From NCBI GenBank assembly GCA_964469555.1, contig CAYYAQ010000018.1, positions 1 through 51,211 on the forward strand: DNA of 51,211 nt. Direction: 5' to 3'. Made by a program: the position numbers and the translations under genes. This document shows, in pieces, positions 32,935-42,335 of the stretch; within the stretch, counting starts at the first letter, position 1, and each line of letters starts with the position of its first letter. The DNA is from CAYYAQ01 sp964469555 (GTDB lineage Bacteria; Planctomycetota; UBA1135; UBA2386). The notes below the pieces were generated by a model. The model had not been told where the DNA came from. It searched no databases and saw only the letters and a program-made list of their open reading frames with translations.

Positions 32935-34112
32935 AAGCACGTCTCGCCATCTTCGTCACGCACCCCGTGCAATACCACGTGCCGATATGGCGTGGGTTGG
33001 CGTGCACGCCCGGTTTGGAGGTCGAGGTGTTCTACTTCAGCGACCACAGCGTTCGCGGTGGCTTGGACACCGGTTTCGGTCGAAACGTGAGCTGGGATGT
33101 TCCGATGCTCGAAGGCTACAGCCACACGTTCGTGTCGAGAGACGCCGACTTGTCGAGACCGGACGAAGTGACCTTGGTAGAGCCGGAGATCCTCCTTGGC
33201 GATGGGGGGTTCACGCATGTCCTGATCCATGGCTACACGTATGGCTTCGAGAAACAGGTGCTCAAGGCGGCGTCGAAGCTGGGGCTCCGGGCGATCGTGC
33301 GCGGAGAGTTCGCGGATGCTGGTCGGAACAGGAACATACTGAAGCGCACGGCGCGGGATATCTATCTGCGTCGCTTCTACGCGCGTACGGACGCACTCTG
33401 CTACGTCGGGAGCGAAGCTCGTCGCCACCTCTCGCGTTTCGTCAGTGATGAATCACGACTGTTCTTTTCGCCCTACTCAGTCGACACCGAACTGTTCGAG
33501 CGGCAGAAGGCGATGTTCGAACCCGGGTCGAGCCGACGCGCGTTGGGAGTGGCAGAGGATTCATTCGTCTTCCTCTTCTCGGGCAAACTCATCCCGCGGA
33601 AGGAACCGTTGCTGTTGATAGAAGCGCTCGGTCGACTGCCGCGAGAGATGAACGTGGAGCTTCTGGTGGTGGGGGACGGTCCACTGAAGGACGCCGTTGT
33701 CGATCGCGGCAACGCGGTGCTCGGTTCCAGATTCCACTTCCGCGGTTTCGTCAACCAGCGGAATCTCGGCGGGTGTTTCCGCGCCTCGAACGCCCTCGTG
33801 CTGCCATCAAACTACGAGGCCTGGGGCCTGGTCGCGAACGAGGCGATGCAGTTTGGTTTGCCGGTCGTGCTCAGTGACCGGGTGAACTCCCACGAGGATC
33901 TCGTTGTGCCGAGCCGCACCGGGTACGTCTTCCGATCGGGAGACGTGAACTCGCTCGCGGAGGCGCTGTCGCTGTTGTGCTCCGATCCTGCGAAGGCGGC
34001 GACCATGGGCGCAAGGGCAGCAGAACATGTGCAGCGGTTCTCTACCACGGCCGCGGTTCGAGGTCTCGTCGACGCCGTGCACGGCGTCTCCCCGGAGAAT
34101 GTCCATGCATGA
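32931..34112 (+). CDS. Family 4 glycosyltransferase
   Basis: The protein has 393 residues from the ATG at 32931, overlapping the previous stop. The GT-B fold opens with LAIFVTHPVQYHVPIWRGL, a form common in polysaccharide-locus GT4 enzymes. The donor-side domain shows FLFSGKLIPRKEPLLLIEAL, LLVVGDGPLKDAV, FRGFVNQRNLGGCFRASNALVLPS and YEAWGLVANEAMQFGLPVVLS, the E-x7-E-type loop. The sugar is unknown. The gene is fully embedded in the coupled operon, and its stop overlaps the next start by 8 nt. Confidence 0.91.
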   Translation: MKARLAIFVTHPVQYHVPIWRGLACTPGLEVEVFYFSDHSVRGGLDTGFGRNVSWDVPMLEGYSHTFVSRDADLSRPDEVTLVEPEILLGDGGFTHVLIHGYTYGFEKQVLKAASKLGLRAIVRGEFADAGRNRNILKRTARDIYLRRFYARTDALCYVGSEARRHLSRFVSDESRLFFSPYSVDTELFERQKAMFEPGSSRRALGVAEDSFVFLFSGKLIPRKEPLLLIEALGRLPREMNVELLVVGDGPLKDAVVDRGNAVLGSRFHFRGFVNQRNLGGCFRASNALVLPSNYEAWGLVANEAMQFGLPVVLSDRVNSHEDLVVPSRTGYVFRSGDVNSLAEALSLLCSDPAKAATMGARAAEHVQRFSTTAAVRGLVDAVHGVSPENVHA

Positions 34113-35169
34113 GTCCTCCCGGATCATGGTGGTGGGCGAACAGTGGTTCGGAGCGACGCCGAGGGGCGTGGCCGAAGGACTGCGTCGACTCGGGCACGAA
34201 GTCGAAACCGTCGATCCCCGAGATACAGTCCTCGCCGCATCGGGAGTCGTCTTGAAGGCGGTGCGGCGCGCTCTCCTCCCTCTTCTGGTCACGGACTACA
34301 ACCGGAAGCTACGGGAGGTCGCCGAACGGTTCCGCCCGGACATCGTTCTCGTCGTCAAGGGTCCATACGTGCAACGAGGAACATTGCACGTGTGGCGAAA
34401 CCTCGGGGCGCGGCTGTACAACTACTATCCGGACGTGTCGATCCGCGCCTTCGGCAAGCACATACCGGGCGCGATCCCGGAGTATGACCACATCTTCACG
34501 ACGAAGAGCTTTCAGGTGGGAGCCCTGAAAGTGTGGCTCGGCGCGGATCGCGTCACGTTTCTTCCGCACGGCTACAGCCCCGACGTCCATCGCCCGGTGT
34601 GTCTCGCGGATCGAGATCGGGATCGTTACGAAACCGATATCGGATACATCGGGAACTACAGTCCGTTCAAGGAGCAGTGGTTGGCTGATGTGCGCCGTCG
34701 CCTGCCGGACGTCAAGTTTGCGGTACGCGGCAACCACTGGCTCGAACGATGCCGCCGATCCGAGTTGCGGGACTGCATCGTAGGGAGCGCCGTCGCGGGC
34801 CTGGCGTATTCGAAAGTGATCGTCGCCGCGAAGATCAACATCGCCATCCACCACGGTGAGGTCCTGGCGGAAGGTGTGGCGGACTTGATGTCCACGAGGT
34901 CGTTCGAGATTCCGGCGTGCGGCGGTTTCATGTTGCACGAGCGGAACGACGAGACCGAAGAGTGTTTCGTCGATGGGAAGGAGGTCGCGCTGTTCAGCGG
35001 GATCGACGAGGCGGTTGAGAAGATCCGGTACTACCTGGGTCACGCGACGGAGCGAGAGAGCGTGGCATGTGCTGGATACGCGCGTTGTGTGCCTGCCTAC
35101 AGCTATGACTCGCGAATGCAGACTTTGATGGATGTGCACGAGGGCATGGCGGAGGCGTGTGTCGGATGA
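34105..35169 (+). CDS. CgeB-like glycosyltransferase (Glyco_trans_1_2 type)
   Basis: The protein has 354 residues. The ATG at 34105 is chosen because GGAG lies seven bases upstream; an ATG at 34099 is too close to it. The sequence resembles CgeB/spore-maturation-type GT-B enzymes: RPDIVLVVKG, then YNYYPDVS, VTFLPHGYSPDVHRP, DIGYIGNYSPFKEQWL, and the closing LMSTRSFEIPACGGFMLHER ... EVALFSGIDEAVEKIRYYL. Members decorate glycans or spore coats, and their donors are rarely known. Translation is coupled to both neighbours (8-nt overlap upstream, ATGA downstream). Confidence 0.85.
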   Translation: MHESSRIMVVGEQWFGATPRGVAEGLRRLGHEVETVDPRDTVLAASGVVLKAVRRALLPLLVTDYNRKLREVAERFRPDIVLVVKGPYVQRGTLHVWRNLGARLYNYYPDVSIRAFGKHIPGAIPEYDHIFTTKSFQVGALKVWLGADRVTFLPHGYSPDVHRPVCLADRDRDRYETDIGYIGNYSPFKEQWLADVRRRLPDVKFAVRGNHWLERCRRSELRDCIVGSAVAGLAYSKVIVAAKINIAIHHGEVLAEGVADLMSTRSFEIPACGGFMLHERNDETEECFVDGKEVALFSGIDEAVEKIRYYLGHATERESVACAGYARCVPAYSYDSRMQTLMDVHEGMAEACVG

Positions 35170-36656
35170 GCCATGTCGATATCAAGACTTCGATTGTGAG
35201 GACGGTGGGGCAACTCCATCTGTGCCTCGTTGCGCTCATCACGTTCTTCGGTGTGTTGTGGGGGGTCTCGGATGGCAACAACGAGGTGTTCATCAACGAG
35301 ACGATGCCGATCGGCACTCTCCTGACGCTCTGTTACTTCGCGATCCGGATGGTCAAGACCCACCCAGTCCTGATCTGGTCACCGCTTCCATGGTTCATGA
35401 TCGCGTGTGCGGCGTATTGCGGGATCGGTCCTCTCGCGTACCACTATGGCAATGAGGCGACGATTGCCTCCTGCGATGGCTACTACATGATCTCGGAGTC
35501 CGAGTTGGCCCGCTCGAACTTCCTCAATCTCATCGGGATCGCGTTCGTGATGGCGGGGGCGTACCTGGGCGTGAGAGTTTTCGTCAAGAATCGCGCCGTG
35601 CCGAGCACTCGTTGGTCCGCACCGGACCTCGCGCACCTCGGTCGCCTCGCCGTGTTCTTTCTCGTCGTTGGCGTGCTGGTCAAATACGCGCTCGTGCTGC
35701 CCTACGAGTTCGGCATGCTCGGATTCGTCTTGCCGGGAAGCGTCGGGACCTTGCAGTACTTCACGTCGTTCGCCATGGCCGTGTTGATGCTGTTGGTGCA
35801 CCAGGGCGACGCCAAGTGGCGCCCAGTGCTCTGCATCCTGGTCGCGTCCGAGTTTGTCACCGCGATCCTCGTCTTCTCGAAAATGTCGGTGATGATCTTC
35901 TTCGTAATGCTTCTTCTCGGTCGCGTACTGATCGCGAAGCGGCTTCGCCCGATCCTCGTCGGGTCGCTACTGATCGCGATCACCTTTGCGGCGGTTGCGC
36001 CGTTGGTGAGTCACGGTCGAGCTTCGTTGAGTGAGTCGACCGGCACGCACTACAAGGCTGGTTTGGGCACGAGATTCGACATCGTCCGAGCGTATCTCAC
36101 GTCGGGGGGCGACACGGGTGATTACGCGCCCTCTCAATTGGGTTGGGCGCGGCTGAACTACGCCAACGCGCAGGCATTCGCGATGAACTCGTTCGACGCA
36201 GGCGTGCCGGGGAACAGCTTCTCGTTGGTGTTCTACTCACTCGTGCCGCGGTTCCTCTGGCCCGACAAGCCGATCATGACGATGGGCCGGGAGTTCAACT
36301 ACCTCGTGAACGGGAACATCGAGTCCGCCAGTGCGCCGGGGTTATTCGGCGAGGGCTATTGGAATGGAGGTTGGCTGGCCGTGGCGCTGTCCTCGTTGTT
36401 CGTCGGCTTCGTCCTCGCGTCGTTCACGGAATACTCGATGTGGGCGATCGCGAATCGAAACCTGCTGTACCTGCCGATCGTGTTCGCGGGGATCAAGATG
36501 GGATTCAGGCCTGACGATTGGTTCGTCGCGACGTACGTCGGCGCGACGGTCACCGCAGTCTGCATGCACTTCGTCCTGCGTTGCCTATCGGTGTTCCTGG
36601 GTGCACCGGTGGGATGGAGCGACGAATCGGAGACACGAGGGATGGTGACGACGTGA
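35166..36656 (+). CDS. Wzy-like polysaccharide polymerase (polytopic membrane protein)
   Basis: The protein has 496 residues with roughly 11-12 membrane helices and one large outer loop between about residues 280 and 370 (KAGLGTRFDIVRAYLTSGG ... LVPRFLWPDKPIMTMGREF). The PRFLWPDKP segment followed by EFNY and a GEGYWNGGW motif is often seen in O-antigen polymerase-like proteins of this type. Polymerases are poorly conserved, so the call rests on topology, loop position and locus context. It would join lipid-linked repeat units in the periplasm. Start ATG 35166 overlaps the preceding stop, and its own stop overlaps the next GTG. Confidence 0.82.
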   Translation: MSHVDIKTSIVRTVGQLHLCLVALITFFGVLWGVSDGNNEVFINETMPIGTLLTLCYFAIRMVKTHPVLIWSPLPWFMIACAAYCGIGPLAYHYGNEATIASCDGYYMISESELARSNFLNLIGIAFVMAGAYLGVRVFVKNRAVPSTRWSAPDLAHLGRLAVFFLVVGVLVKYALVLPYEFGMLGFVLPGSVGTLQYFTSFAMAVLMLLVHQGDAKWRPVLCILVASEFVTAILVFSKMSVMIFFVMLLLGRVLIAKRLRPILVGSLLIAITFAAVAPLVSHGRASLSESTGTHYKAGLGTRFDIVRAYLTSGGDTGDYAPSQLGWARLNYANAQAFAMNSFDAGVPGNSFSLVFYSLVPRFLWPDKPIMTMGREFNYLVNGNIESASAPGLFGEGYWNGGWLAVALSSLFVGFVLASFTEYSMWAIANRNLLYLPIVFAGIKMGFRPDDWFVATYVGATVTAVCMHFVLRCLSVFLGAPVGWSDESETRGMVTT

Positions 36657-37732
36657 GCTCGAATGCCTCGATTCTCCTGGCGGCGGAGTCCGCATCGGCT
36701 GCGAACAGCGGCATCGGACGCGTGACCCGGTTGATGGCGAAGGTATTGCAGGAAGAAGCTCGGTCCGGCGGCTTGCGGGCGCGGCTCCTCAGCCTGAACG
36801 ACTCCTCACCTCCCACCGAGACAGAACTACCCGTGACGCTCGCCCGCGGTTCGAGAGCCAGGTTTCTTGTCGAGGCGACCCGCGCGCGCGCGAGCTGCAG
36901 CCACTTCATCTACGACTTTCTCGGAATGTCGCGGGCCCATCTGTCACTCCCCTTCTTGCGGCGTCCGTTCATGACGTGGATCCACGGCATCGAAGTATGG
37001 GAGGGATCCCGTGCCGCGCGCCGGTCCGCCGCCCGTCGCGCGGAGTACCTCGTGGTCAACACCGAGTACACACGAGATCGCGCCAGTCGATTGCTACCTT
37101 TCGTGCAAGAGGCACGCGTGTGTTGGCTGGCGACCGAAGGCGATGAGCCCGGTCCGGAGAGAGACAGGACCGATCGCCGCCCGACGGCGCTCATCCTCGC
37201 GCGGATCGACGAAGGCGGTGGGTACAAAGGCCACCGCGAGTTGATCACGTGTTGGCCTGAGGTTGTCGATGCCGTGCCCGATGCCCGGCTCATCGTCGGC
37301 GGCAAGGGTCCGGGCCTGGACGTGCTACGAGGTTTGGCAGCCGAGTCCAGCGCGGGTGAGTCGATAGAGTTCCGCGGGTTCATCCCCGAGGAGGAGATCG
37401 ACGCGCTGTGGCGGGAGGCGACGGTGTTCGCCATGCCGAGTCGCGGCGAAGGTTTCGGCATTGTCTACGCGGAGGCAATGCGTCGCGGGATACCCGTCAT
37501 CGGGTCGGTCCACGACGCAGCCCGGGAGGTCAACGTCGACGGTGAAACGGGATACAACGTGGACCTCGACGATCCTTCCGAATTGCCGGACCGCATGATC
37601 CACCTGTTCCGCGATCGCGACCACGCGCACGAGTTGGGAGAGCGCGGTCGTGCGCGATGGCACGAGCACTTCCGCTTCTCATCGTTTCGTGAGCGCTTCA
37701 CGCCGTTGTTGCACGAGTTCCTGGAGAGTTAG
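36653..37732 (+). CDS. Family 4 glycosyltransferase
   Basis: The protein has 359 residues from the GTG at 36653, chosen for the GTGA overlap with the polymerase stop. The N-terminal half is short and variable (ILLAAESASAANSGIGRVTRL). The donor domain is clear: ALILARIDEGGGYKGHRELI, RLIVGGKGPGLDVL, EFRGFIPEEEIDALWREATVFAMPS and EGFGIVYAEAMRRGIPVIGS. The GYKGH segment is typical of a subgroup of GT4 enzymes in exopolysaccharide loci. The donor sugar is unknown. The asparagine synthetase homologue follows after 7 nt. Confidence 0.9.
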   Translation: MSSNASILLAAESASAANSGIGRVTRLMAKVLQEEARSGGLRARLLSLNDSSPPTETELPVTLARGSRARFLVEATRARASCSHFIYDFLGMSRAHLSLPFLRRPFMTWIHGIEVWEGSRAARRSAARRAEYLVVNTEYTRDRASRLLPFVQEARVCWLATEGDEPGPERDRTDRRPTALILARIDEGGGYKGHRELITCWPEVVDAVPDARLIVGGKGPGLDVLRGLAAESSAGESIEFRGFIPEEEIDALWREATVFAMPSRGEGFGIVYAEAMRRGIPVIGSVHDAAREVNVDGETGYNVDLDDPSELPDRMIHLFRDRDHAHELGERGRARWHEHFRFSSFRERFTPLLHEFLES

Positions 37733-37739
37733 AAGTTCG

Positions 37740-39626
37740 ATGTGCGGGATTGCGGGAATTATCGGTACTGAAGCGGCGCGCCATCGGGACGTGGTGCGTC
37801 GCATGACCACGGCGCTGCGCCACCGGGGGCCGGACGGCGACGGGATCTACGTGTCGCCTTCTGGTCGGTGTGTTCTCGGTCATAGCCGGCTGGCGATCCT
37901 GGACCTGTCCAAGGCGGCGAGCCAGCCGATCACCACCGCCGATGATCGGTTCGCGCTCAGCTACAACGGCGAGTGCTACAACTTCCGCGAGTTGCGCGAG
38001 TCTCTTCGCCGAGACGGGCAGAAGGTGACGTCGTCGGGCGATACGGAGGTCGTCCTCCGAACTCTTGTCAGCCGCGGCGCGGCCACGTTGCCGGACGTGA
38101 ACGGTATGTTTGCGCTGGCGTTCTGGGATGACCGGGAGGGTTCCCTCCTCCTCGCGCGCGATCGGTTCGGTCAGAAACCCCTCTACTACGCGGAATCGAA
38201 TGGGCTTCTCCTGTTCGCCTCCGAAGTCCGCGCCCTGTTGGAGTCCGGGTTGATATCCCGGCGCGCGGATCGCGATGCGGTAGTCGGTTTCCTCTCGTTC
38301 GGTTCCGTGCAAGAACCGTCCACGATCGTCGAGGGAGTCTCCGCGCTCGCGCCGGGTACCTCCTTGGCGGCGCGACCCGACGGCCAGCGCGAGTCGAATT
38401 GCTACTGGACACCCCCTCACGAAAAGAGGGACTGCCCGCCGTCGGAACTCAAGCACGCCTTCGCGAGTTCCGTCGGTCGACACCTCCTCAGTGACGCTCC
38501 GATCGGAGTATTTCTCTCGGGGGGTATCGACTCTTCGGCGATCGCCGCCGCCGCTGCCCGGGTCTCATCCGGCACCGTGAAGACGGTGAGCGTGGTCTGT
38601 CCAGACGCGCCCGACCTCTCCGAGCAGAAGTTCGCGCGGTTGGTCGCCGAACGGGAAGGAACCGAACACTGCGAAGTGCCTTTCTCAGCTTCGGACCAGG
38701 CGGAACTGATCCCCGACGCGATCGCTGCCATGGACCAGCCAACCGTCGACGGCGTGAATACATACGTGGTGTCCGCTGCCGCGCGGCAGGCCGGACTGAA
38801 GGTGTCTCTGTCGGGGCTGGGTGGAGACGAGCTGTTCGGCGGCTACCGCGGGAGCTTCGTCAACACGCTGACGATGCTCCGCGCTTCCAAGAGGCTTGGC
38901 GCGCTGCGACGTCCCGCGTCGGTCGCGCTTCGCCGATTCGGCACCTTCGCTACACGACCGAGCAAGTTGGCAGACATGTTCTCGTCGCCGGGCGATCTGG
39001 TGAGCGCGTATCTCGTGCGTCGTAAGCTCTTTACGTCGGATCAGGTCGGATCGATGTTCCCCGGTCTGGTCGGTTCCGGGTGGTGTGATGGATTGCCCGC
39101 CGGCCAATTCGCTTCGATGCGTCGCATGGTGCAATCGCGCGCGGATGCGGACGCCATCGGGCTCCTCGAGATGCGTCGGTACATGGGGCAGCAGTTGCTG
39201 CGTGATTCGGACGCGATGGGGATGGCGCATGGACTCGAGATTCGCATGCCGTTTCTAGACACAGGTTTCTCCGCGTCGGCACTGATGCTCGACGCGTCGG
39301 CGCGCGTGCCGTCGTCCACTCCGAAGCAACGTTTCGTGCAGTGTCTCAGCGACTGGTTGCCGAGCGAGACAGCGCGGCGGCGCAAGCAGGGATTCCTGCT
39401 GCCCATTCAGCAATCGATGCTCGGCCCGGTGCGAGCGCAAGTGGCCGACGGTCTCGGGAGGATGGAGAGGTTTGGTTCTCTCGTCGACATGGACGTCGTG
39501 AGACGACAGTGGCATGAATTCTGTCGGCGTCCGCAGAGGCTCGGATGGACGCGACCGTGGAGCCTGTTCGTGCTCGAGCGCTATCTGGCTCACTGGAACC
39601 TCGAACTGGAACCGGGGGAGGTCTGA
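37740..39626 (+). CDS. asnB: Glutamine-hydrolysing asparagine synthetase family protein
   Basis: The protein has 628 residues. The ATG at 37740 places the glutaminase nucleophile at Cys2 (MCGIAGI). The amidotransferase domain keeps HSRLAILD (Arg50), YNGECYN (Asn76, Gly77) and GDTEV (Asp101). The synthetase domain has the ATP pyrophosphatase loop FLSGGIDSSA (258-267) and SGLGGDELFGGY. In polysaccharide loci such proteins (for example WbpS in Pseudomonas O-antigen loci) are proposed to amidate the carboxyl of a uronic acid. With the UDP-HexNAc dehydrogenase at 44677-46011, this is the favoured role here over free asparagine synthesis. The longer upstream frame lies inside the previous gene and was rejected. 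Confidence 0.93.
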   Translation: MCGIAGIIGTEAARHRDVVRRMTTALRHRGPDGDGIYVSPSGRCVLGHSRLAILDLSKAASQPITTADDRFALSYNGECYNFRELRESLRRDGQKVTSSGDTEVVLRTLVSRGAATLPDVNGMFALAFWDDREGSLLLARDRFGQKPLYYAESNGLLLFASEVRALLESGLISRRADRDAVVGFLSFGSVQEPSTIVEGVSALAPGTSLAARPDGQRESNCYWTPPHEKRDCPPSELKHAFASSVGRHLLSDAPIGVFLSGGIDSSAIAAAAARVSSGTVKTVSVVCPDAPDLSEQKFARLVAEREGTEHCEVPFSASDQAELIPDAIAAMDQPTVDGVNTYVVSAAARQAGLKVSLSGLGGDELFGGYRGSFVNTLTMLRASKRLGALRRPASVALRRFGTFATRPSKLADMFSSPGDLVSAYLVRRKLFTSDQVGSMFPGLVGSGWCDGLPAGQFASMRRMVQSRADADAIGLLEMRRYMGQQLLRDSDAMGMAHGLEIRMPFLDTGFSASALMLDASARVPSSTPKQRFVQCLSDWLPSETARRRKQGFLLPIQQSMLGPVRAQVADGLGRMERFGSLVDMDVVRRQWHEFCRRPQRLGWTRPWSLFVLERYLAHWNLELEPGEV

Positions 39627-39628
39627 CC

Positions 39629-40768
39629 ATGCGCATCGCCCAGGTCGTTCCGAGAATCGAAGACGAAGCGAGCGGGCCGTCGTACTCGGTCCCGATGTTG
39701 TGCGAATCACTCGCCGAGCACGCGGCGGATGTGGACCTGTATGTCCTCGATGGCGCACCTGCGATTCGAAGATCGTACGGCGTGCGCACGTTCCCCTCGT
39801 GGGGCTTCCCCAAGCGTCTCGGCGTTTCACCGCGCCTGCGAGCGGCGCTCCGGGAAGCAGCACAGAACACACACATCATGCACAGCAACGGGTTGTGGAT
39901 GATGTCGAACGTCTACCCGGGCAGGGCGACGCACAAGAGCGACTGCCGATTGGTCGTGAGTCCGCGTGGCACATTGTCCAAGTGGGCGTTTGCTCGATCA
40001 CGCTGGACGAAGAGAGTCGTCTGGAACGTAGGACAGCGCGCCGTTCTCTCGCAAGCCGACTGTTTCCACGCGACGGCGGAGCACGAGTATGAGGACATCC
40101 GTCGCATGGGATTCACGGCACCCGTTGCAGTGATTCCCAATGGCGTCGAGATGCCTGAAAAACCCGCGACCCGGAACGCGGCGGCGGGTGCGGCCCGGCG
40201 ACTCCTCTTCCTCGGACGCATCCACCCGACGAAAGGCATCGACGTGCTCCTGCGAGGGTGGCGACGGGTGCAGGCCAGGTTCCCGGACTGGGAGCTCAGC
40301 ATCGTCGGGCCCGACAAGACAGGGCACCTCCGCGAACTGACCGCCCTGGCCGATCGACTTGGTTGTGAGCGCCTCGAGTTTTCTGGTCCGGTGTTTGGCG
40401 CCAGCAAGAGCACGGCGTATCGCTCCGCCGACCTCTTCGTCTTGCCTTCCCACTCTGAGAATTTTGGAGTCACGGTGACGGAGGCGCTCTCGCACGAGCT
40501 GCCCGTGATCGTGACGAAGGGAGCACCCTGGTCAGGCGTGACGAGCCACGGCTGTGGATGGTGGATCGACATGGGTGTCGACCCTCTCGTCGAGTGTCTC
40601 GTGGAGGCCATGGCGATGCCGTCGCAGCAGCTGATCGCTTCCGGACGCGCCGGTCGCCGCTGGGTCGAACGCGATTTCTCGTGGCGGATGGTCGGGAAGC
40701 AGATGCACGACACCTATCGCTGGCTCCTCGGCGAGAGAGACACGCCCCACTGTGTAAGGACGGACTGA
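39629..40768 (+). CDS. Family 4 glycosyltransferase
   Basis: The protein has 379 residues. The ATG at 39629 follows a strong GGGGGAGG ribosome-binding site at the end of asnB. It begins MRIAQVVPRIEDEASGPSYSV, typical of GT4 enzymes with a Gly/Ser-rich acceptor loop, then SPRGTLSKWAF, FHATAEHEYEDIRRMG, AVIPNGVE, LLFLGRIHPTKGIDVLLRGW and FVLPSHSENFGVTVTEALSHELPVIVT. The closest functional theme is WcaI/WbdC-like transfer in exopolysaccharide assembly, without firm donor. It starts 2 nt after the asnB stop and ends 3 nt before the next methyltransferase. Confidence 0.91.
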   Translation: MRIAQVVPRIEDEASGPSYSVPMLCESLAEHAADVDLYVLDGAPAIRRSYGVRTFPSWGFPKRLGVSPRLRAALREAAQNTHIMHSNGLWMMSNVYPGRATHKSDCRLVVSPRGTLSKWAFARSRWTKRVVWNVGQRAVLSQADCFHATAEHEYEDIRRMGFTAPVAVIPNGVEMPEKPATRNAAAGAARRLLFLGRIHPTKGIDVLLRGWRRVQARFPDWELSIVGPDKTGHLRELTALADRLGCERLEFSGPVFGASKSTAYRSADLFVLPSHSENFGVTVTEALSHELPVIVTKGAPWSGVTSHGCGWWIDMGVDPLVECLVEAMAMPSQQLIASGRAGRRWVERDFSWRMVGKQMHDTYRWLLGERDTPHCVRTD

Positions 40769-40771
40769 ATC

Positions 40772-41449
40772 ATGATTCCCCGCAGCCTGAAGGCACTCTA
40801 CTACAAGGTCATGAGGCTCCCGATGCGGTGCAACGGGAGTTTCTATCGCAGACTTCGTGCGCCCCGCGATGGTGTAGTCCGAGTTCATCTTGGACCCGGT
40901 CGCGAGAGGTACATCGACAAGTGGATCAACGTCGACGCCAACTTGTTCGGCACAAAGATCGACGTGTGGGCGGACCTGCGGAACCCGCTGCCGTTTCCGG
41001 ATGCGTCGGTAGACGCGTTCTACTCCCATCACGTTGTCGAGCACCTGCCCGAGGACCTCTTGCCGTTTCACTTTGCGCAGATGCACAGGTGCCTGAAGCC
41101 GGGCGGCGTGATTCGGATCGCCGGTCCCGACGCCGACGTCGCGATGCGAAAGTACCTGGAGAAGGATCACTCATGGTTCGGGGATTGGCCGGTCAGTCGC
41201 AAGAGCATCGGCGGACGCTTCTCGAACTTCGTTCTTTGTCGAGGCGAACACCTCTCCATCCTGACGACTTCCTACTTGCGGGAGCTGATGGACGACGCCG
41301 GATTCGTCAATCCGCACGAATGCAGGCCGACGAGTGAGACCGGGCGACCGGATCTCATCGGGCGCGAAGTGCTCGAGAAGGAGACGCTGGAACCGTGTGC
41401 TGAGGCGCCGTTTACGATCGTGGTCGAGGCGGAGAGGGTGGCGCCATGA
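40772..41449 (+). CDS. SAM-dependent methyltransferase (Methyltransf_11-like)
   Basis: The protein has 225 residues. It has a short SAM-binding core beginning VRVHLGPGRERYIDKWINVD, then ADLRNPLPFPDASVDAFYSHHVVEHLPED and LKPGGVIRIAGPD. The HVVEHL motif is usual for predicted methyltransferases in lipopolysaccharide and exopolysaccharide loci. It is the third methyltransferase of the operon. Its stop overlaps the GT2 start at 41446 by 4 nt (ATGA). The substrate is presumably a sugar hydroxyl, carboxyl or lipid-linked intermediate, and this cannot be narrowed. Confidence 0.87.
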   Translation: MIPRSLKALYYKVMRLPMRCNGSFYRRLRAPRDGVVRVHLGPGRERYIDKWINVDANLFGTKIDVWADLRNPLPFPDASVDAFYSHHVVEHLPEDLLPFHFAQMHRCLKPGGVIRIAGPDADVAMRKYLEKDHSWFGDWPVSRKSIGGRFSNFVLCRGEHLSILTTSYLRELMDDAGFVNPHECRPTSETGRPDLIGREVLEKETLEPCAEAPFTIVVEAERVAP

Positions 41450-42333
41450 GCACCATACCGGTGACCGTGTTGATGCTCACCTTGAACGAGGAGCACAATC
41501 TTCCCGGTGCGCTTCAGAACGTCGCGCCCTGGGCGGCTGAAGTGTTCGTCGTCGACAGCCTGAGCACGGACCGGACGGTGGACATCGCGTTGGAACACGG
41601 AGCGCAGGTCGTGCAGCGTCCGTTCACGAACTTCGGAGACCAGTGGAACTTCGCGCTGAGCCTTCCCATCTCGACGCCCTGGACGCTGAAACTCGATCCG
41701 GACGAGCGACTCACGCCAGAGCTCGTGGAGGAGATTCGCGCACTCGTCGAGGGCGAAGGTGAGATCGCCGGCTACTCGATGCGGAGACGGTTGTGGTTCA
41801 TGGGCGAGCCTCTGCACGTGATGGCGCCAGTCGTTCGGCTGTGGCGGACGGGGAAGTGTGAGTTCTCGCCCGACCTCGTGAACGAGCATCCGATCGTAGA
41901 CGGAGAGGTCGGAAGCCTGGCGGGCGTCCTCGAACACCTGGACAGCCCGGATCTTCACCACTGGTACGAGAAGCAGAATCGATACTCGACCATGGAAGCG
42001 ATCATGATGGCGAAGAGAGCGACGCCGTCGACACGATCTGGGTTGCTCGGCAATTGCCTCGAGCGGCGCGCGCTCTTGAAGCGACTGTTCTTCAAGGTTC
42101 CGTTCCGCTACCAGATCGTCTGGCTGCACTGCATGTTCGCCAAGGGAGCCTGGCGCGACGGCACCGCGGGACGTGCGTGGTCGCATCTGCGTCAGGAGGT
42201 GTACCGATCTCGGGCGCTCAAGCTGCGTGAGATAGAGACGACCGGTCGAGTTCCGCAGATCCCGAGAGCGTCTCCGGGTGAATTCGATTCACGCGTCATC
42301 GGTTCCGCACTCCAACTCGAGATGTCACCGTAG
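41446..42333 (+). CDS. Family 2 glycosyltransferase (WaaE/KdtX-like)
   Basis: The protein has 295 residues. The GT-A core opens VTVLMLTLNEEHNLPGAL, then FVVDSLSTDRTVDIA, FGDQWNFAL and the metal site LKLDPDERLTPEL. The short FxNFGxQ-type segment and the DPDERL motif mark the WaaE/KdtX subgroup, whose known members add glucose to lipopolysaccharide core or related acceptors. The C-terminal part (VVRLWRTGKCEFSP, HHWYEKQNRYSTMEA) also fits. It starts inside the previous gene's stop codon and ends 2 nt before the flippase. Confidence 0.9.
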   Translation: MSTIPVTVLMLTLNEEHNLPGALQNVAPWAAEVFVVDSLSTDRTVDIALEHGAQVVQRPFTNFGDQWNFALSLPISTPWTLKLDPDERLTPELVEEIRALVEGEGEIAGYSMRRRLWFMGEPLHVMAPVVRLWRTGKCEFSPDLVNEHPIVDGEVGSLAGVLEHLDSPDLHHWYEKQNRYSTMEAIMMAKRATPSTRSGLLGNCLERRALLKRLFFKVPFRYQIVWLHCMFAKGAWRDGTAGRAWSHLRQEVYRSRALKLREIETTGRVPQIPRASPGEFDSRVIGSALQLEMSP

Positions 42334-42335
42334 GC